The translations under genes and the position numbers were made by a program. A stretch of 64,000 bases of DNA from Trueperaceae bacterium (GTDB taxonomy: Bacteria; Deinococcota; Deinococci; Deinococcales; Trueperaceae), in NCBI GenBank assembly GCA_011389865.1, contig JAABTL010000002.1:124001-188000 (forward strand), written 5' to 3'. The stretch's first letter is position 1. The number at the start of each line of letters is the position of its first letter. Shown here one piece after another: positions 35,616 through 44,876 of this stretch. The notes beneath the pieces were generated by a model. The model was given only the letters and a program-made list of their open reading frames with translations. It was not told the DNA's origin and searched no databases.

Positions 35616-36821
35616 GTGTCCCACGCCGATCCCCGGACCGTCCCGCTCCTCGACCTGGCCGCCGAGCTCGACCCGCTGCGGCCCGAACTCGACGCCGCTT
35701 GGCAGCGCGCGCTCGCGTCGGGCCAGTTCGTGCTCGGACCGGAGGTGGCGGCATTCGAGCGGGAGACCGCGGACTACCTGGGGGTGCGCCACGCCATCGG
35801 CCTCAACTCCGGCACCGACGCCCTGACGATCGGGTTGCGCGCCCTGGGCGTCCGGCCCGGCAACGAGGTCATCACCACCCCCTTCTCGTTCTTCGCGACC
35901 AGCGAGACGATCCTGCTGCTCGGCGCCGTGCCGGTGTTCGTCGACCTGACGCCCGACGGCTTCATGCTCGACCCGGAAGCGGTCGCCGCGGCCGTGACCG
36001 AGCGCACGCGAGCGATCCTGCCGGTGCACCTCTACGGCGAACTCGCGCCGATGGACGAGCTGAACCGGATCGCTCTGCGCCACGACCTGCGCGTCCTCGA
36101 GGACGCGGCACAGGCCTTCGGTGCGCGGGCACCCGCCTCCGGTGCGCGAGCCCCCGCCTCCGGCGCGCGAGCCCCCGCCGGTGGAGCCGTGGTGGCCGCC
36201 CCACCGAGGGGCCGCGCGGCCGGTGCGCTCGGCCACGCCGGCGCCTTCTCCTTCTACCCGACCAAGAACCTCGGCGCCCTCGGCGACGGCGGCCTACTGA
36301 CCACGGACGACGACGCCGTCGCCGCCCACGCACGACGGCTGCGCAACCACGGCAGCGAGCGCCGCTACCAGCACCTCGAACCCGGGTACAACTCGCGGCT
36401 CGACGCCCTCCAGGCCGCCTGGTTGCGGGTCAAGCTGCCGCACCTCGACGCCTGGACACGGGCCCGCCGTCGGGTCGCGGCGCGCTACGACACCCTGTTG
36501 TCGGGCATGGACGGGGTCATCACGCCGCCAGCCGCCCCGGGACACGTCTACCACCAGTACACCGTCCGGCTGCCGGACGGGCGACGCGACGCGGTGGCCG
36601 AGGGCCTGCGCACGCGTGGGGTCGCGTCGATGGTGTACTACCCGGAGACGCTCGACCGGTACGGCGGCCGACCCCACGGCGACCTCCCCCACGCCCGCCG
36701 CGCCGCCGCCGAGGTCCTGTCGCTGCCGATCTACCCGACGCTCGACGAGGAAGCCCAGGCGCACGTCGCCGCCGCCCTTCGCTCAGCCATCGCCGAGGCC
36801 GGCCGGCCGCACGGCGGCTGA
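35616..36821 (+). CDS. DegT/DnrJ/EryC1 family PLP aminotransferase
   Basis: 401 residues. Seen: LGPEVAAFERETADYLG, IGLNSGTDALTIGLRALG, VITTPFSFFATSETILLLGA, ILPVHLYGELAPMDEL, VLEDAAQAFGA, catalytic Lys in GAFSFYPTKNLGALGDGGLL, and GYNSRLDALQAAWLRVKLPH. It would aminate a nucleotide-linked ketosugar for surface glycans (by family). An Ala/Gly insertion at residues ~169-189 is made of three 7-residue GARAPAS-type repeats. Leaderless start inferred. Confidence 0.9.
   Translation: MSHADPRTVPLLDLAAELDPLRPELDAAWQRALASGQFVLGPEVAAFERETADYLGVRHAIGLNSGTDALTIGLRALGVRPGNEVITTPFSFFATSETILLLGAVPVFVDLTPDGFMLDPEAVAAAVTERTRAILPVHLYGELAPMDELNRIALRHDLRVLEDAAQAFGARAPASGARAPASGARAPAGGAVVAAPPRGRAAGALGHAGAFSFYPTKNLGALGDGGLLTTDDDAVAAHARRLRNHGSERRYQHLEPGYNSRLDALQAAWLRVKLPHLDAWTRARRRVAARYDTLLSGMDGVITPPAAPGHVYHQYTVRLPDGRRDAVAEGLRTRGVASMVYYPETLDRYGGRPHGDLPHARRAAAEVLSLPIYPTLDEEAQAHVAAALRSAIAEAGRPHGG
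36120..36182 (+). repeat. in-frame 21-bp tandem repeat (3 copies) in the DegT gene
   Basis: Units at 36120, 36141 and 36162 encode GARAPAS, GARAPAS and GARAPAG. They lie between the PLP-ring Asp segment and the catalytic lysine, in a surface loop by family topology. Confidence 0.88.
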
Positions 36822-36839
36822 CCCCGCATCCCCCGCACC

Positions 36840-36867
36840 TTGCACGCCGGGGCCGCCATGGTACGCT
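36840..36867 (+). promoter_or_regulatory. promoter of the SRP RNA gene
   Basis: TTGCAC (36840-36845), 16-bp spacer, TACGCT (36862-36867), 5 nt before the RNA 5' end. Confidence 0.6.
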
Positions 36868-36872
36868 TCGCA

Positions 36873-36974
36873 GGCCCCGTCGGAACCGCGCGGTGGCGAC
36901 CCCCGAACCAGGTCAGGTCGGAAGAAGCAGCCTTAAGGGGTGATCGTCAGGTGCCGCGGACCTCCGGCGGGGCC
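36873..36974 (+). ncRNA. ffs: signal recognition particle RNA (4.5S, small type)
   Basis: About 102 nt. The ends pair: GGCCCCGTCGG (36873-36883) with CCGGCGGGGCC (36964-36974). The Ffh-binding core reads CCAGGTCAGGTC-GGAA-GAAGCAGCC, with the GGAA tetraloop and AGCAGCC asymmetric loop diagnostic of SRP RNA. The apical stem is one base pair shorter than in E. coli 4.5S. Convergent with the phosphatase gene, whose stop is 6 nt away. Confidence 0.93.
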
Positions 36975-36980
36975 TCCGTG

Positions 36981-37472
36981 TCAACCGTCGTCGGCGGCGT
37001 CCGCGGGCGCCGTCCAACGCGTCAACGCCGCCCGGCAGCCCGCCTCGATCAAGTCCAGCACCCGCTCGAATCCGGCCTCGTCACCCGCGTACGGGTCGGG
37101 GACCTCGCGGGCGCGCACGCCTTCAGGGGCGGTCGCTTCCAGGAACAGCCGCACGTTCGGGCGGTCGCCGTAGCGCGCCCGCAGCCGGTTGAGGTGGCCG
37201 CGATCCATCACCCACACGTGATCGAAGCGCTCCAGGTCGTCCTCGGTCACCTCCCGGCCACGCAGCGACGACAGGTCGTAGCCACGGGCCGCGGCCGCCA
37301 GCTGGCTCCGCCGATCCGGCGGATCACCGACGTGGTAGCCGATCGTCCCCGCGGAATCCACCTCGCCCGCCATGCCCGAGCGCTCCAGCAGGGTGCGCAT
37401 CACGCCCTCGGCCGTCGGCGAGCGACAGATGTTGCCGGTGCAGACGAACAGCACCGAGGGCGCCCGCCTCAC
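36981..37472 (-). CDS. low-molecular-weight protein tyrosine phosphatase family
   Basis: 163 residues. P-loop VLFVCTGNICRSPTAEGVMR (CX5R) is at the N-terminus; the catalytic Asp is in VPDPYAGDEAGFERVLDLIE; VDSAGTIGYHVGDPPD is conserved. Could act on tyrosine- or arginine-phosphate or be an arsenate reductase relative; substrate not determined. The GTG overlaps the relA/spoT stop (GTGA). Confidence 0.9.
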   Translation of the reverse strand: MRRAPSVLFVCTGNICRSPTAEGVMRTLLERSGMAGEVDSAGTIGYHVGDPPDRRSQLAAAARGYDLSSLRGREVTEDDLERFDHVWVMDRGHLNRLRARYGDRPNVRLFLEATAPEGVRAREVPDPYAGDEAGFERVLDLIEAGCRAALTRWTAPADAADDG

Positions 37473-39661
37473 GCCTTCAGCCCCGGCCGCGAGCGGTAGA
37501 CGCGGGTGACGTCGGCGATGCGCGCCACGTTCTGCTTGATGAACTCGATCTCGCCCTGGTCCTTGACGTCGATGCGCACGTGGATGCGGGCCTTGGTGCT
37601 GCTCTGGACGTCGGCCGCGACCCGGTTCGCAGACTTGTTCATCGACGCCAGCACGTCCAGAACGTCCTTGAGCAGGCCGGGACGGTCGACGCCGAGGATC
37701 TCGAAGTCGACGGCGAAGACCTCGCCGGCCGGGGCCTCCCAGGTGACCTGCACCAGGCGCTCCGGCTCCGCCTGCATGAGGTGCTTGACGTTCGGGCAGT
37801 CGACGCGATGGACCGTGACGCCGCGGCCGCGCGTGATGTAGCCGATCACGTCGTCGCCGCGAACCGGACCACAGCACTGGGCGAGCTTGGCGGGCGCATC
37901 CATGTTCTCGATGAACACGCCGGACACGGACCTGCGGGCCTGGCTCGGCGTCAGCGCGGGCGCCGGGGCCGCCTCGGCGGCGGAGGCGGGTGCCAGCACG
38001 TCGATCACCTGCTTGACCTGCACCCGCTTGGCGGCCAGCGCCAGGAGCAGGTCGTCGGCCGCCTCGGACTTGAGCAGTTGACGCGCGGCAGCGTCCAGCT
38101 TGGCCTTGGTGGTATGGGCCGAGACCGGCAACTGGCGGCGACGGAGGGCGCGCTCGAGAACGCGACGGCCAGCCTCCAGGAGGCCGGCGCGCTCGCGCGA
38201 ACGGAACCAGTGGCGAATCTTCTGCCGCGCCGAACGCGTCGTCGCGAGCTGCAGCCAGTCGGACGATGGCCCGTAGCTCTGACTCCGGTTGGTCAGGACC
38301 TCGACCCGGTCGCCGGTCTGCAGGGTGTACGCCAGCGGAACGATCTCGCCGTTGACCCGCGCGCCGACGCAGCGGTGGCCGATCTCGGTGTGAACCTGGT
38401 AGGCGAAGTCGAGCGGCGTCGACCCGCGGGGCAGGTTGACGACGTCGCCGGCGGGCGTGAACACCAGGACGCGCTCCGCGAGCAGGTCGGTCTTGACCGC
38501 GTCGACGAACGCACCGGCCGAATCGGCGTCGGTGTCGACGTCCAACAGCTGCTGCATCCACGCGAGCCGCTTCTGCACCTCGCCGACGTCGTCGATGCCC
38601 TGCTTGTAGGCCCAATGCGCGGCGACCCCGAACTCCGCCACCTCGTGCATGCGGCGAGAGCGGATCTGCACCTCGATCGGTTGGCCCTGCAGGCCGATGA
38701 CGGTCGTGTGCAGCGACTGGTAACCGTTGGGCTTCGGCACCGCCACGTAGTCCTTGAAGCGCCCCGGGATCGGCGTCCAGAGGCTGTGCACGATGCCGAG
38801 TGCGCGGTAGCAGCTGGCCTTCTCCTCGTCGTCGCTCGCCGCGGTCGGGCCATCGGTGTCGAGGATGACGCGGATCGCCATCAGGTCGAAGATCTGATCG
38901 AGGTTCTTGCCGTCGCGCAACATCTTGCGGTGGATGCTGTAGAGGTGCTTGGAGCGGCCCGCCAGCTCGAAGCGCAGACCCTCGGCCCTGAGACGCGTTT
39001 CGAGCGCCTCGATGGAGGCCGCGACGTACGCCTCGCGCTCGGCGCTGCGCATGCGTACTTGGCGCGCGAGCTGCTCCCAGCGGTCGGGGTCGAGGTAGCT
39101 GAACGAGAGGTCCTCGAGCTCGTTCTTGATGTGGTTGATCCCCAAGCGATGCGCCAGCGGGGCGAAGATCTCCAGCGTCTCGCGGGCGATGCGCTGCTGC
39201 TTCGCGTGTGGCATCGAGGCCAGCGTCCGCATGTTGTGCAGACGATCGGCAAGCTTGACGAGGATGATGCGCACGTCGCCGACCATCGCGAGCAGCATCT
39301 GGCGCAGGTTCTCCGCCTGCTCGTCCTCGTACGCGCGGACCGCCAGCTTGGAGATCTTCGTCTCACCCTCGACGATGCGCCGGACCGCGGCACCGAAGGC
39401 CGACTCGACGTCGTCGAAGGTGAGGCTCGTGTCCTCCACGGTGTCGTGCAGCAGGCCGGCGATGATCGCGTCGCCGTCGAGCAGCATCTCCGCGAGCAGC
39501 TCGGCGACCGCGACCGGATGCGTGATGTAGGGCTCCCCCGACCGCCGTACGTCGCCGCGGTGGGCACGCTCGGCGACGACGAAGGCCTCGGCCACCCGAG
39601 ATCGCTCGCGTTCGGGCAGGTAGGCGGTCGCTTCCAGTAGGCCGGTCTCGAGGGCCTCCAT
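37469..39661 (-). CDS. relA/spoT: bifunctional (p)ppGpp synthetase/hydrolase
   Basis: 730 residues. HD hydrolase domain: HPVAVAELLAEMLLDGDAII, LLHDTVEDT, VEGETKISKL, ILVKLADRLHNMRTL, with the metal-binding HD intact. Synthetase domain: DLMAIRVILDTD, IPGRFKDYVAVPKPNGYQSL, IEVQIRS. TGS domain: VLVFTPAGDVVNLPRGSTPL. Zinc-finger/helical region with AQCCGPVRGDDVIGYITRGR, and a C-terminal ACT domain. Both catalytic sites look functional. The ATG at 39661 is preceded by TAGACT 11 nt upstream; in-frame GTG codons upstream are possible starts. Confidence 0.95.
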   Translation of the reverse strand: MEALETGLLEATAYLPERERSRVAEAFVVAERAHRGDVRRSGEPYITHPVAVAELLAEMLLDGDAIIAGLLHDTVEDTSLTFDDVESAFGAAVRRIVEGETKISKLAVRAYEDEQAENLRQMLLAMVGDVRIILVKLADRLHNMRTLASMPHAKQQRIARETLEIFAPLAHRLGINHIKNELEDLSFSYLDPDRWEQLARQVRMRSAEREAYVAASIEALETRLRAEGLRFELAGRSKHLYSIHRKMLRDGKNLDQIFDLMAIRVILDTDGPTAASDDEEKASCYRALGIVHSLWTPIPGRFKDYVAVPKPNGYQSLHTTVIGLQGQPIEVQIRSRRMHEVAEFGVAAHWAYKQGIDDVGEVQKRLAWMQQLLDVDTDADSAGAFVDAVKTDLLAERVLVFTPAGDVVNLPRGSTPLDFAYQVHTEIGHRCVGARVNGEIVPLAYTLQTGDRVEVLTNRSQSYGPSSDWLQLATTRSARQKIRHWFRSRERAGLLEAGRRVLERALRRRQLPVSAHTTKAKLDAAARQLLKSEAADDLLLALAAKRVQVKQVIDVLAPASAAEAAPAPALTPSQARRSVSGVFIENMDAPAKLAQCCGPVRGDDVIGYITRGRGVTVHRVDCPNVKHLMQAEPERLVQVTWEAPAGEVFAVDFEILGVDRPGLLKDVLDVLASMNKSANRVAADVQSSTKARIHVRIDVKDQGEIEFIKQNVARIADVTRVYRSRPGLKA

Positions 39662-39716
39662 CTGAGCCGCAGAGTCTACCACGCGTGTGGCGGCCTGCGG
39701 CCCGTCGGCGACGCGG

Positions 39717-40841
39717 TCAGCGCCGCGCACCGCGCCTCCACAACCACACCAGGCCGAGACCGGCGAACAGCAGGTTGGCGGACCACGGACCGACCCAGGC
39801 CGAGACCACCCCGGTCAGCGACAGCAGCTGACCGAACGTGTACAGCAGGTACCAGGCGAGCGTGACCAGCAGCGCCAGGCCGAAGGCCACCGCCCGCGAG
39901 CGCGCGAAGGCGATCGAGAGGGGCAGCGCCGCGAGCAGGAGGGCGACGTTCGAGGCGGGCTCGGCCAGCTTCCGGTGCCCCAGGACGGTCGCCTCGCGGC
40001 GCTCGACGGCGGTGAGGTCGGGGTTGCGGGCGTCGGCCCACAGGCGGGTGATCGAACGCGGGTCCTCGAAACCACCGGCGCTGAAGCGGGCGACGAGCTC
40101 CGCCTCGTCGACGCCGGTCGAGACGACCAGCGGCGCGTCCGGTCCCGCGGAGCGCGCGTCGAGCCGCACCAGCGTGCGGAGCAGCTCGCCCGCATCGCCC
40201 GCGGGCCCGTCGAGCGCGGAGAGGTCGAAGCGCTGGGTGCGGTGGTCGAACAGCACCAGGTCCTGGCCCTCGAACCGGCCGCGATCGGCGCGCAGCAGCG
40301 TGTACACGTCGCCGTCCCAGCGCTCGACGCGGATGTCGCGCAGGGTGCCGTCGCGCTCGAGCCGATCGAACCGCAGGGTGAAGCCGTCGATCGGCACGCG
40401 CTGGGCGGCCAGCCGGAACAGGCCGGTGCGGCCCGCGGTCAGCTGCCAGTAGACGTCGGCGGCAGCCGCATTCGACGCCGGCACCAGCCACTGGTTGAAG
40501 GCCAGCGCCGCGACCGCCAGGCCGACGCCGATCCCGACGAAGACGCTCGTGACCCGCGCGGTGGGCACGCCGCCCGCCTGGATCGCGGTCAACTCGTGAT
40601 CGGTGGTCAGGCGGCCGAAGGAAAGCAGCACGGCGAGCACCAGGGCCACCGGCGCCGTCTGCACCAGCGCCTGCGGCAGCAGCGTCACGAGCCACCAGGC
40701 GAGCTCGACGACGGGCGTCCCGACGATCCACTGCAGCCGTGGCAGCGTCGCCCCCACCACCGCCAAACCCGCGTACAGCAGGGCGCCGAACAGGAAGGGT
40801 GGCCAGGCCTCGCGCAGCAAGTAGCGGTCGATGCGACTCAA
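39717..40841 (-). CDS. LptF/LptG-family permease
   Basis: 374 residues. Six predicted membrane helices: three in the first ~120 residues (LREAWPPFLFGALLYAGLAV..., VELAWWLVTLLPQALVQ..., VTSVFVGIGVGLAVAALAF), a ~150-residue periplasmic beta domain, then three more from LAEPASNVALLLAALPLSIA. ALVLAVLLSFGRLTTDHELT is the conserved LptF/G cytoplasmic loop. In proteobacteria this extracts LPS from the inner membrane; in Deinococcota, without classical LPS, the cargo is unknown. TTG start with GAGG upstream. Follows LptD- and LptA-like genes. Confidence 0.85.
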   Translation of the reverse strand: MSRIDRYLLREAWPPFLFGALLYAGLAVVGATLPRLQWIVGTPVVELAWWLVTLLPQALVQTAPVALVLAVLLSFGRLTTDHELTAIQAGGVPTARVTSVFVGIGVGLAVAALAFNQWLVPASNAAAADVYWQLTAGRTGLFRLAAQRVPIDGFTLRFDRLERDGTLRDIRVERWDGDVYTLLRADRGRFEGQDLVLFDHRTQRFDLSALDGPAGDAGELLRTLVRLDARSAGPDAPLVVSTGVDEAELVARFSAGGFEDPRSITRLWADARNPDLTAVERREATVLGHRKLAEPASNVALLLAALPLSIAFARSRAVAFGLALLVTLAWYLLYTFGQLLSLTGVVSAWVGPWSANLLFAGLGLVWLWRRGARR

Positions 40842-40893
40842 GACGTCCTCATCCGCGTCGGCACTCTACCGTAGGACCCCGCGCGCCCCGCGC

Positions 40894-42897
40894 TCACGGG
40901 CGTCCCTCGGTGACGGGGTTGAGCCGCTCGAGCTCGAGCGGCCGCGACTCGAAGCGCACCCCGACGTTCAGCTGCAGACCCACCCCGTCGTCGTAGCGGT
41001 AGCCGAGATCGAGCACGCCGAAGTCGCTCGTCCACGCCAGGTCCAGCCCGTGGCCCACCCACCAGCGCGCCTCCTCGCGAGTCCAGGACGACAGGTCGAC
41101 CGCCAGGTACGGCCGCCACCACCAGTCACCGGTCGTGATGGGCAGGGCCGCGAACACGGTCGCCTCACGCCAGGGCCAGCCGGGCGCCGTCGGATCGAGC
41201 CGCACGCGGGTGCCGACTTCCCAGGCCTCGCGACGCCACGCCACGCTGGCGCCCAGCGAGGACGTCCGCCCCGGTCGGGGGTCGACGGCACCCGCCAGGG
41301 CGGCGTCGGCACGCACGCTGAGGCGGCCGCCCCAGGCGGCGCCGGAGGTCGAGCCACTCAGCTCGAGGCGCTCGAGACCGATCGCCCGTCCCGGCCGCCG
41401 CGGGTCGCTCCGCCAGTCCCAGCGGGCCACCGCCGTCAACCGGCCCGTTCCATCGCCGTCGGCGCCCAGGGTGACCGATGCCCGCACGTCGCTGCGGTGC
41501 AGCGGGCCCAACCGGTCGACCGTCACGCCGAACGGCGACGCGCCCCACACCCAGCGCGAGAGGTGCTCGACGTCGAGACGCACGCCACCCACCGTCAGCG
41601 TCGCCCTCGGGGCGGCAGACACCCACGTCTGCAGCGCGCCCTCCCCTGGGTAGGCGGTCGTGCCCACGGCGACCTCCAAGGCCGGACGCCAGCCGGCGGC
41701 GAGGTCGCCAGCGACGCGGACCCTCGCAGAACCGCCCAGCCGCGTCCCGACGACCTCGCCGGCGGCGAGCGTCTGCGCCGTCAGGGCGGTGAACGTCGAC
41801 GCGTCGACCTCGACCACGGCCACCCCCGCGGCGGGCGTGGTCCACGCCCGCGACCAGCCCGCCGTCACGCTCTGGTCACGGGCCGGCTCGTCCCACGCGC
41901 CGCCCTCCAGGCGCTGCGCGTACGCGACCGTCCAGCCCGCCGCCAGGGGTCGGGCCACCCGCCACGCGACGCGCACGCGGTCGCTGGCGCCGGTGACGTC
42001 GACGCTCGCATCGCCGGCGCGGGCGGCGACGCGCACCGACAGGTCCGGCGGGCGCTCGTCGTCCCCGATGCCCACGTCCCAGGCGAACCCCACGCCCGGC
42101 GCCACCGGCTGCTCGGCGACACCGACGAGCGTGCCGCGGCGACCCTCGGGGTCCTCGAACACCGAGATCGGTGGCAGCGGAACCGCGAGGTTCTCGCCGT
42201 CGAACGACCAGGGATCGCGCAACGCCCAGCGCAGCGCCCCAACGACGAGGTCGGCACCGTGGAGGGTCACGACCGGCTCGACGAGGTCGAGTTCGGCGGC
42301 CCGCGCCTCGAGGCGAACGCGCGCGTCGGCCGGGGGGCAGTCGCAGGTCGTCAGGCCGACGACGGCGAGCGCGACCCGATCACCGTCGAGGGTCGCCGCA
42401 TCGGCGACCACCCACAGCGTCTCCGTCACGAGCCGCAGCGCATGCGCGGTGATCGTCCCGGAAACCAGGTCGACCCGCAGGTCCTCCGCGAGCGCGACGG
42501 CGTCGGGCGACGTCAGCGTGACCCCGACGAGGACCGCGCCCGCGACGTCCGCCTCGAGCAGGTCGGCGGCGATCGTCCACTCGTCGAGCTGGAACACGAC
42601 GTCGGCGGCCGCCAAGGCGACGCCGTCGCCCAGGCCCGAGACGGTGAGTCGTTCGCTGCGCAGGACGCCGCCGATGGCACTGAACTCCACGCACACGCCG
42701 CCGCTCAGCAGCGCCTCGTCGCGGACGCGGTCGGTGCTCAGGCCCGCGAAGACCGCGCGACCCAGTCCCTCCACCGTCAGCTCCGCGCCGCCCTCGACCG
42801 GGACGCAGGCGTCCGGCGGGACGGCGCCGGACGCGTGCGCGGGCCCAGCGCCGAGCGTCGCCCACACCGCCATGACCAGGACCAGCCAGCGGATCAC
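40894..42897 (-). CDS. LptD/OstA-like outer-membrane protein
   Basis: 667 residues. Signal peptide MIRWLVLVMAVWATLGAGPA then HASG. An N-terminal OstA-like beta-taco region (GLGRAVFAGLSTDRV..., repeating DLVSGTITAHALRLVTETLW motifs) precedes a C-terminal series of alternating beta strands (LDVEHLSRWVWGAS, RTSSLGASVAWRREAWEVGT, LAWTSDFGVLDLGYRYDDGV) consistent with a barrel. CDCPPAD may supply disulfide cysteines. The GTG overlaps the LptA-like stop (GTGA). Envelope-transport role inferred from family and neighbours. Confidence 0.75.
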   Translation of the reverse strand: MIRWLVLVMAVWATLGAGPAHASGAVPPDACVPVEGGAELTVEGLGRAVFAGLSTDRVRDEALLSGGVCVEFSAIGGVLRSERLTVSGLGDGVALAAADVVFQLDEWTIAADLLEADVAGAVLVGVTLTSPDAVALAEDLRVDLVSGTITAHALRLVTETLWVVADAATLDGDRVALAVVGLTTCDCPPADARVRLEARAAELDLVEPVVTLHGADLVVGALRWALRDPWSFDGENLAVPLPPISVFEDPEGRRGTLVGVAEQPVAPGVGFAWDVGIGDDERPPDLSVRVAARAGDASVDVTGASDRVRVAWRVARPLAAGWTVAYAQRLEGGAWDEPARDQSVTAGWSRAWTTPAAGVAVVEVDASTFTALTAQTLAAGEVVGTRLGGSARVRVAGDLAAGWRPALEVAVGTTAYPGEGALQTWVSAAPRATLTVGGVRLDVEHLSRWVWGASPFGVTVDRLGPLHRSDVRASVTLGADGDGTGRLTAVARWDWRSDPRRPGRAIGLERLELSGSTSGAAWGGRLSVRADAALAGAVDPRPGRTSSLGASVAWRREAWEVGTRVRLDPTAPGWPWREATVFAALPITTGDWWWRPYLAVDLSSWTREEARWWVGHGLDLAWTSDFGVLDLGYRYDDGVGLQLNVGVRFESRPLELERLNPVTEGRP

Positions 42898-43586
42898 TCT
42901 GCGGATGCCGCCTCCCAGGACGCGCGTGCCGCGGTCACCGCCGCCAGCCAGCCGCCGTCGACGGCCGTGCTCGCGTCGTACACGACGCCCTCGTCGCTCT
43001 CGCGGGCGTCGAGCTGCAGGCCGGCGCCCTCGGGGCCACGCAGCACCAACGGGCCGTCGGCGTAGGCGTAGGGGCCCACCAGCAGCACGCGACCGCCAGC
43101 GAGCTCGATCCACACCTCGGCGGCCGACGCGTCCGGTTCGACGGCCTCGACGCCACCCAAGAGGCCCACGATGCCCGCGTCGGCGTCGAACCACAGGGCT
43201 TCGCCGGTCACCTGTAGGCCCTCGCGCCGCCATGCGACGCCCCCGCTCGCCGTCAGCGTGCCCGCGGCGAGATCGATCGCCACGAGCGGCGCTTCGACGA
43301 GCCCGAGATCGCCGTCGATCGACACGTCGCGCGCGGAGACCTCGACGCCCTCCAGGTAGGCGATCCAGGCGGCGACGAGCCTCACCCCGCTGCCGCGCTC
43401 GATCAACTCGCCGCCGTCCTCCAGGACGGTCCGGCCGCTGGCCAGGTCGATGCTCTGCCGGCCGTAGGCGGTGACCTCGAGCTCGGCGATGCCACTCTGC
43501 GCCCAACCCGTGGCGACCGCGGCCAGCGCCACCAGCACGAGGATCGACCGCATCGGCGGGCGCGGGTGGCGGGCGGGACCGTTCAT
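42894..43586 (-). CDS. LptA/OstA-N-like periplasmic protein
   Basis: 230 residues. The hydrophobic segment RSILVLVALAAVATGWAQSG at residues 13-32 is a signal peptide or anchor. The rest is repeating beta strands (GRQSIDLASGRTVLEDGGEL, GVEVSARDVSIDGDLGLVEA, GTLTASGGVAWRREGLQVTG) as in the LptA/LptC jellyroll. The ATG at 43586 is favoured because TACCCT lies exactly 6 nt upstream; an alternative ATG at 43553 would start directly at the signal peptide. Coupled to the LptD-like gene. Confidence 0.7.
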   Translation of the reverse strand: MNGPARHPRPPMRSILVLVALAAVATGWAQSGIAELEVTAYGRQSIDLASGRTVLEDGGELIERGSGVRLVAAWIAYLEGVEVSARDVSIDGDLGLVEAPLVAIDLAAGTLTASGGVAWRREGLQVTGEALWFDADAGIVGLLGGVEAVEPDASAAEVWIELAGGRVLLVGPYAYADGPLVLRGPEGAGLQLDARESDEGVVYDASTAVDGGWLAAVTAARASWEAASAE

Positions 43587-43643
43587 GCGCCCAGGGTAAC
43601 CGCGGGAGCATGAGCGGCGCGACCGTCGGTCTTCACCGCGGGT

Positions 43644-44876
43644 TCAGCCTGCGTCGGTCGGGCGCAGGGCGTAGCGGAAGCTCGCGGCGAAGGGCGCGCC
43701 CTCCAACAGCTCGCGTCCCGCCGACGGGGGGGTCGCTAGGATGCGGGCGACCGTCGCCGCCGAGGCCTCGGCCTCGCCGCGATCGAGCCAGGCGTCCGAC
43801 AGCTCCGCGAGGCGCCCCATCGGCGTCTCCGCGGCCAGCGTCACCTCGGTGGCGAGCGCGCGCTGCGCGCGCGCCCATTCGTCGTCCGTCGGGCCGTCGC
43901 GCTCGAAACGCGACAGCACCTCCTCGACCGTCTCAACGACCCGATCACGGGACGCGTCGTTGGTGGTGGCGCTCGCCTGGAAACTGCCGAGTCCGTCCGC
44001 CGGGTCGAACCACAGCGCGGCGTCGTCGACCAGGCCCGGCTCGACCAGTGCCCAGAACAGCCGGCCGTTGTCGTCGTCCCCGACCACACGGGCGAGCAGG
44101 GTGGCGGCGATCCGCGCGGGGTCCTGCGCGCTGGGCGCCGGGGCGAACCACACGAGGTGGGTGCGCTCGAACCCGGAGCCGCGCTCCTCCTCCGCGCCGC
44201 GGCGCGGCGCCCACGCCGGATGGACGCGCGTGGCCCCGCCCGGCGTCCAGTCCTCCGTCGCCGCGCGCACCTCCTCGACGACCTCCTCCCAGGCGTAGGC
44301 GCCGGTCACGATCAGCAGGGCCCGGTCGCTGCGGTACCAGCGGCGATGGAACGACCGCAGCCGCGACGGGCCGAGCGCCTCCACGGACGCGCGCGTGCCG
44401 AGCACCGGCGCCCCGAGCGGGTGGCCGTCGAAGAAGAGCCGCGCACCGCGCTCCCAGGTCCGGTCCTCGGGGCGGTCCTCGGCCATGCCGATCTCCTCGA
44501 GGATGACCCGGCGCTCCACGTCGACGTCCTCTCGCCGCAGAGCGGGCCGCGCCAGCGTCAGGAGCTGCGCCGTCAACGGGGCGCGCAGATCGCGCAGGGC
44601 GGCGCCGTAGAACAGGGTGCGGTCGTGGCTGGTGTACGCGTTGACTCGGGCGCCCAGCTCGTCGAAGGCGCGGTTGACGTCGTCGGCGCGGCGGCCGCGG
44701 TCGCCCTTGAACGCCAGGTGCTCGAGGAAGTGCGCGGCGCCCGACTCGTCGGCGCGCTCGTCCCGCGCCCCCACGTCGAACGCGAGGCCGACCGCGACCG
44801 ACCGGGCATCGCTGCGCTCTCCCAGGAGGCGCAACCCGTTCGGCAGCGTGAGGTGGTCGAAGCCGCCCGCGCTCAC
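43644..44876 (-). CDS. M16 family zinc metallopeptidase (catalytic subunit)
   Basis: 410 residues. The inverted zinc motif HFLEHLAFKG (HxxEH) is near residue 50; the distal Glu ligand is in DVERRVILEEIGMAEDRPED. Domain pair of the M16B type (about 200 + 200 residues). Its upstream neighbour is an M16 homologue without the zinc motif, so the two likely form a heterodimer, as in the Thermus TTHA1264/1265 pair. The GTG overlaps the partner stop (GTGA). Confidence 0.88.
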   Translation of the reverse strand: MSAGGFDHLTLPNGLRLLGERSDARSVAVGLAFDVGARDERADESGAAHFLEHLAFKGDRGRRADDVNRAFDELGARVNAYTSHDRTLFYGAALRDLRAPLTAQLLTLARPALRREDVDVERRVILEEIGMAEDRPEDRTWERGARLFFDGHPLGAPVLGTRASVEALGPSRLRSFHRRWYRSDRALLIVTGAYAWEEVVEEVRAATEDWTPGGATRVHPAWAPRRGAEEERGSGFERTHLVWFAPAPSAQDPARIAATLLARVVGDDDNGRLFWALVEPGLVDDAALWFDPADGLGSFQASATTNDASRDRVVETVEEVLSRFERDGPTDDEWARAQRALATEVTLAAETPMGRLAELSDAWLDRGEAEASAATVARILATPPSAGRELLEGAPFAASFRYALRPTDAG

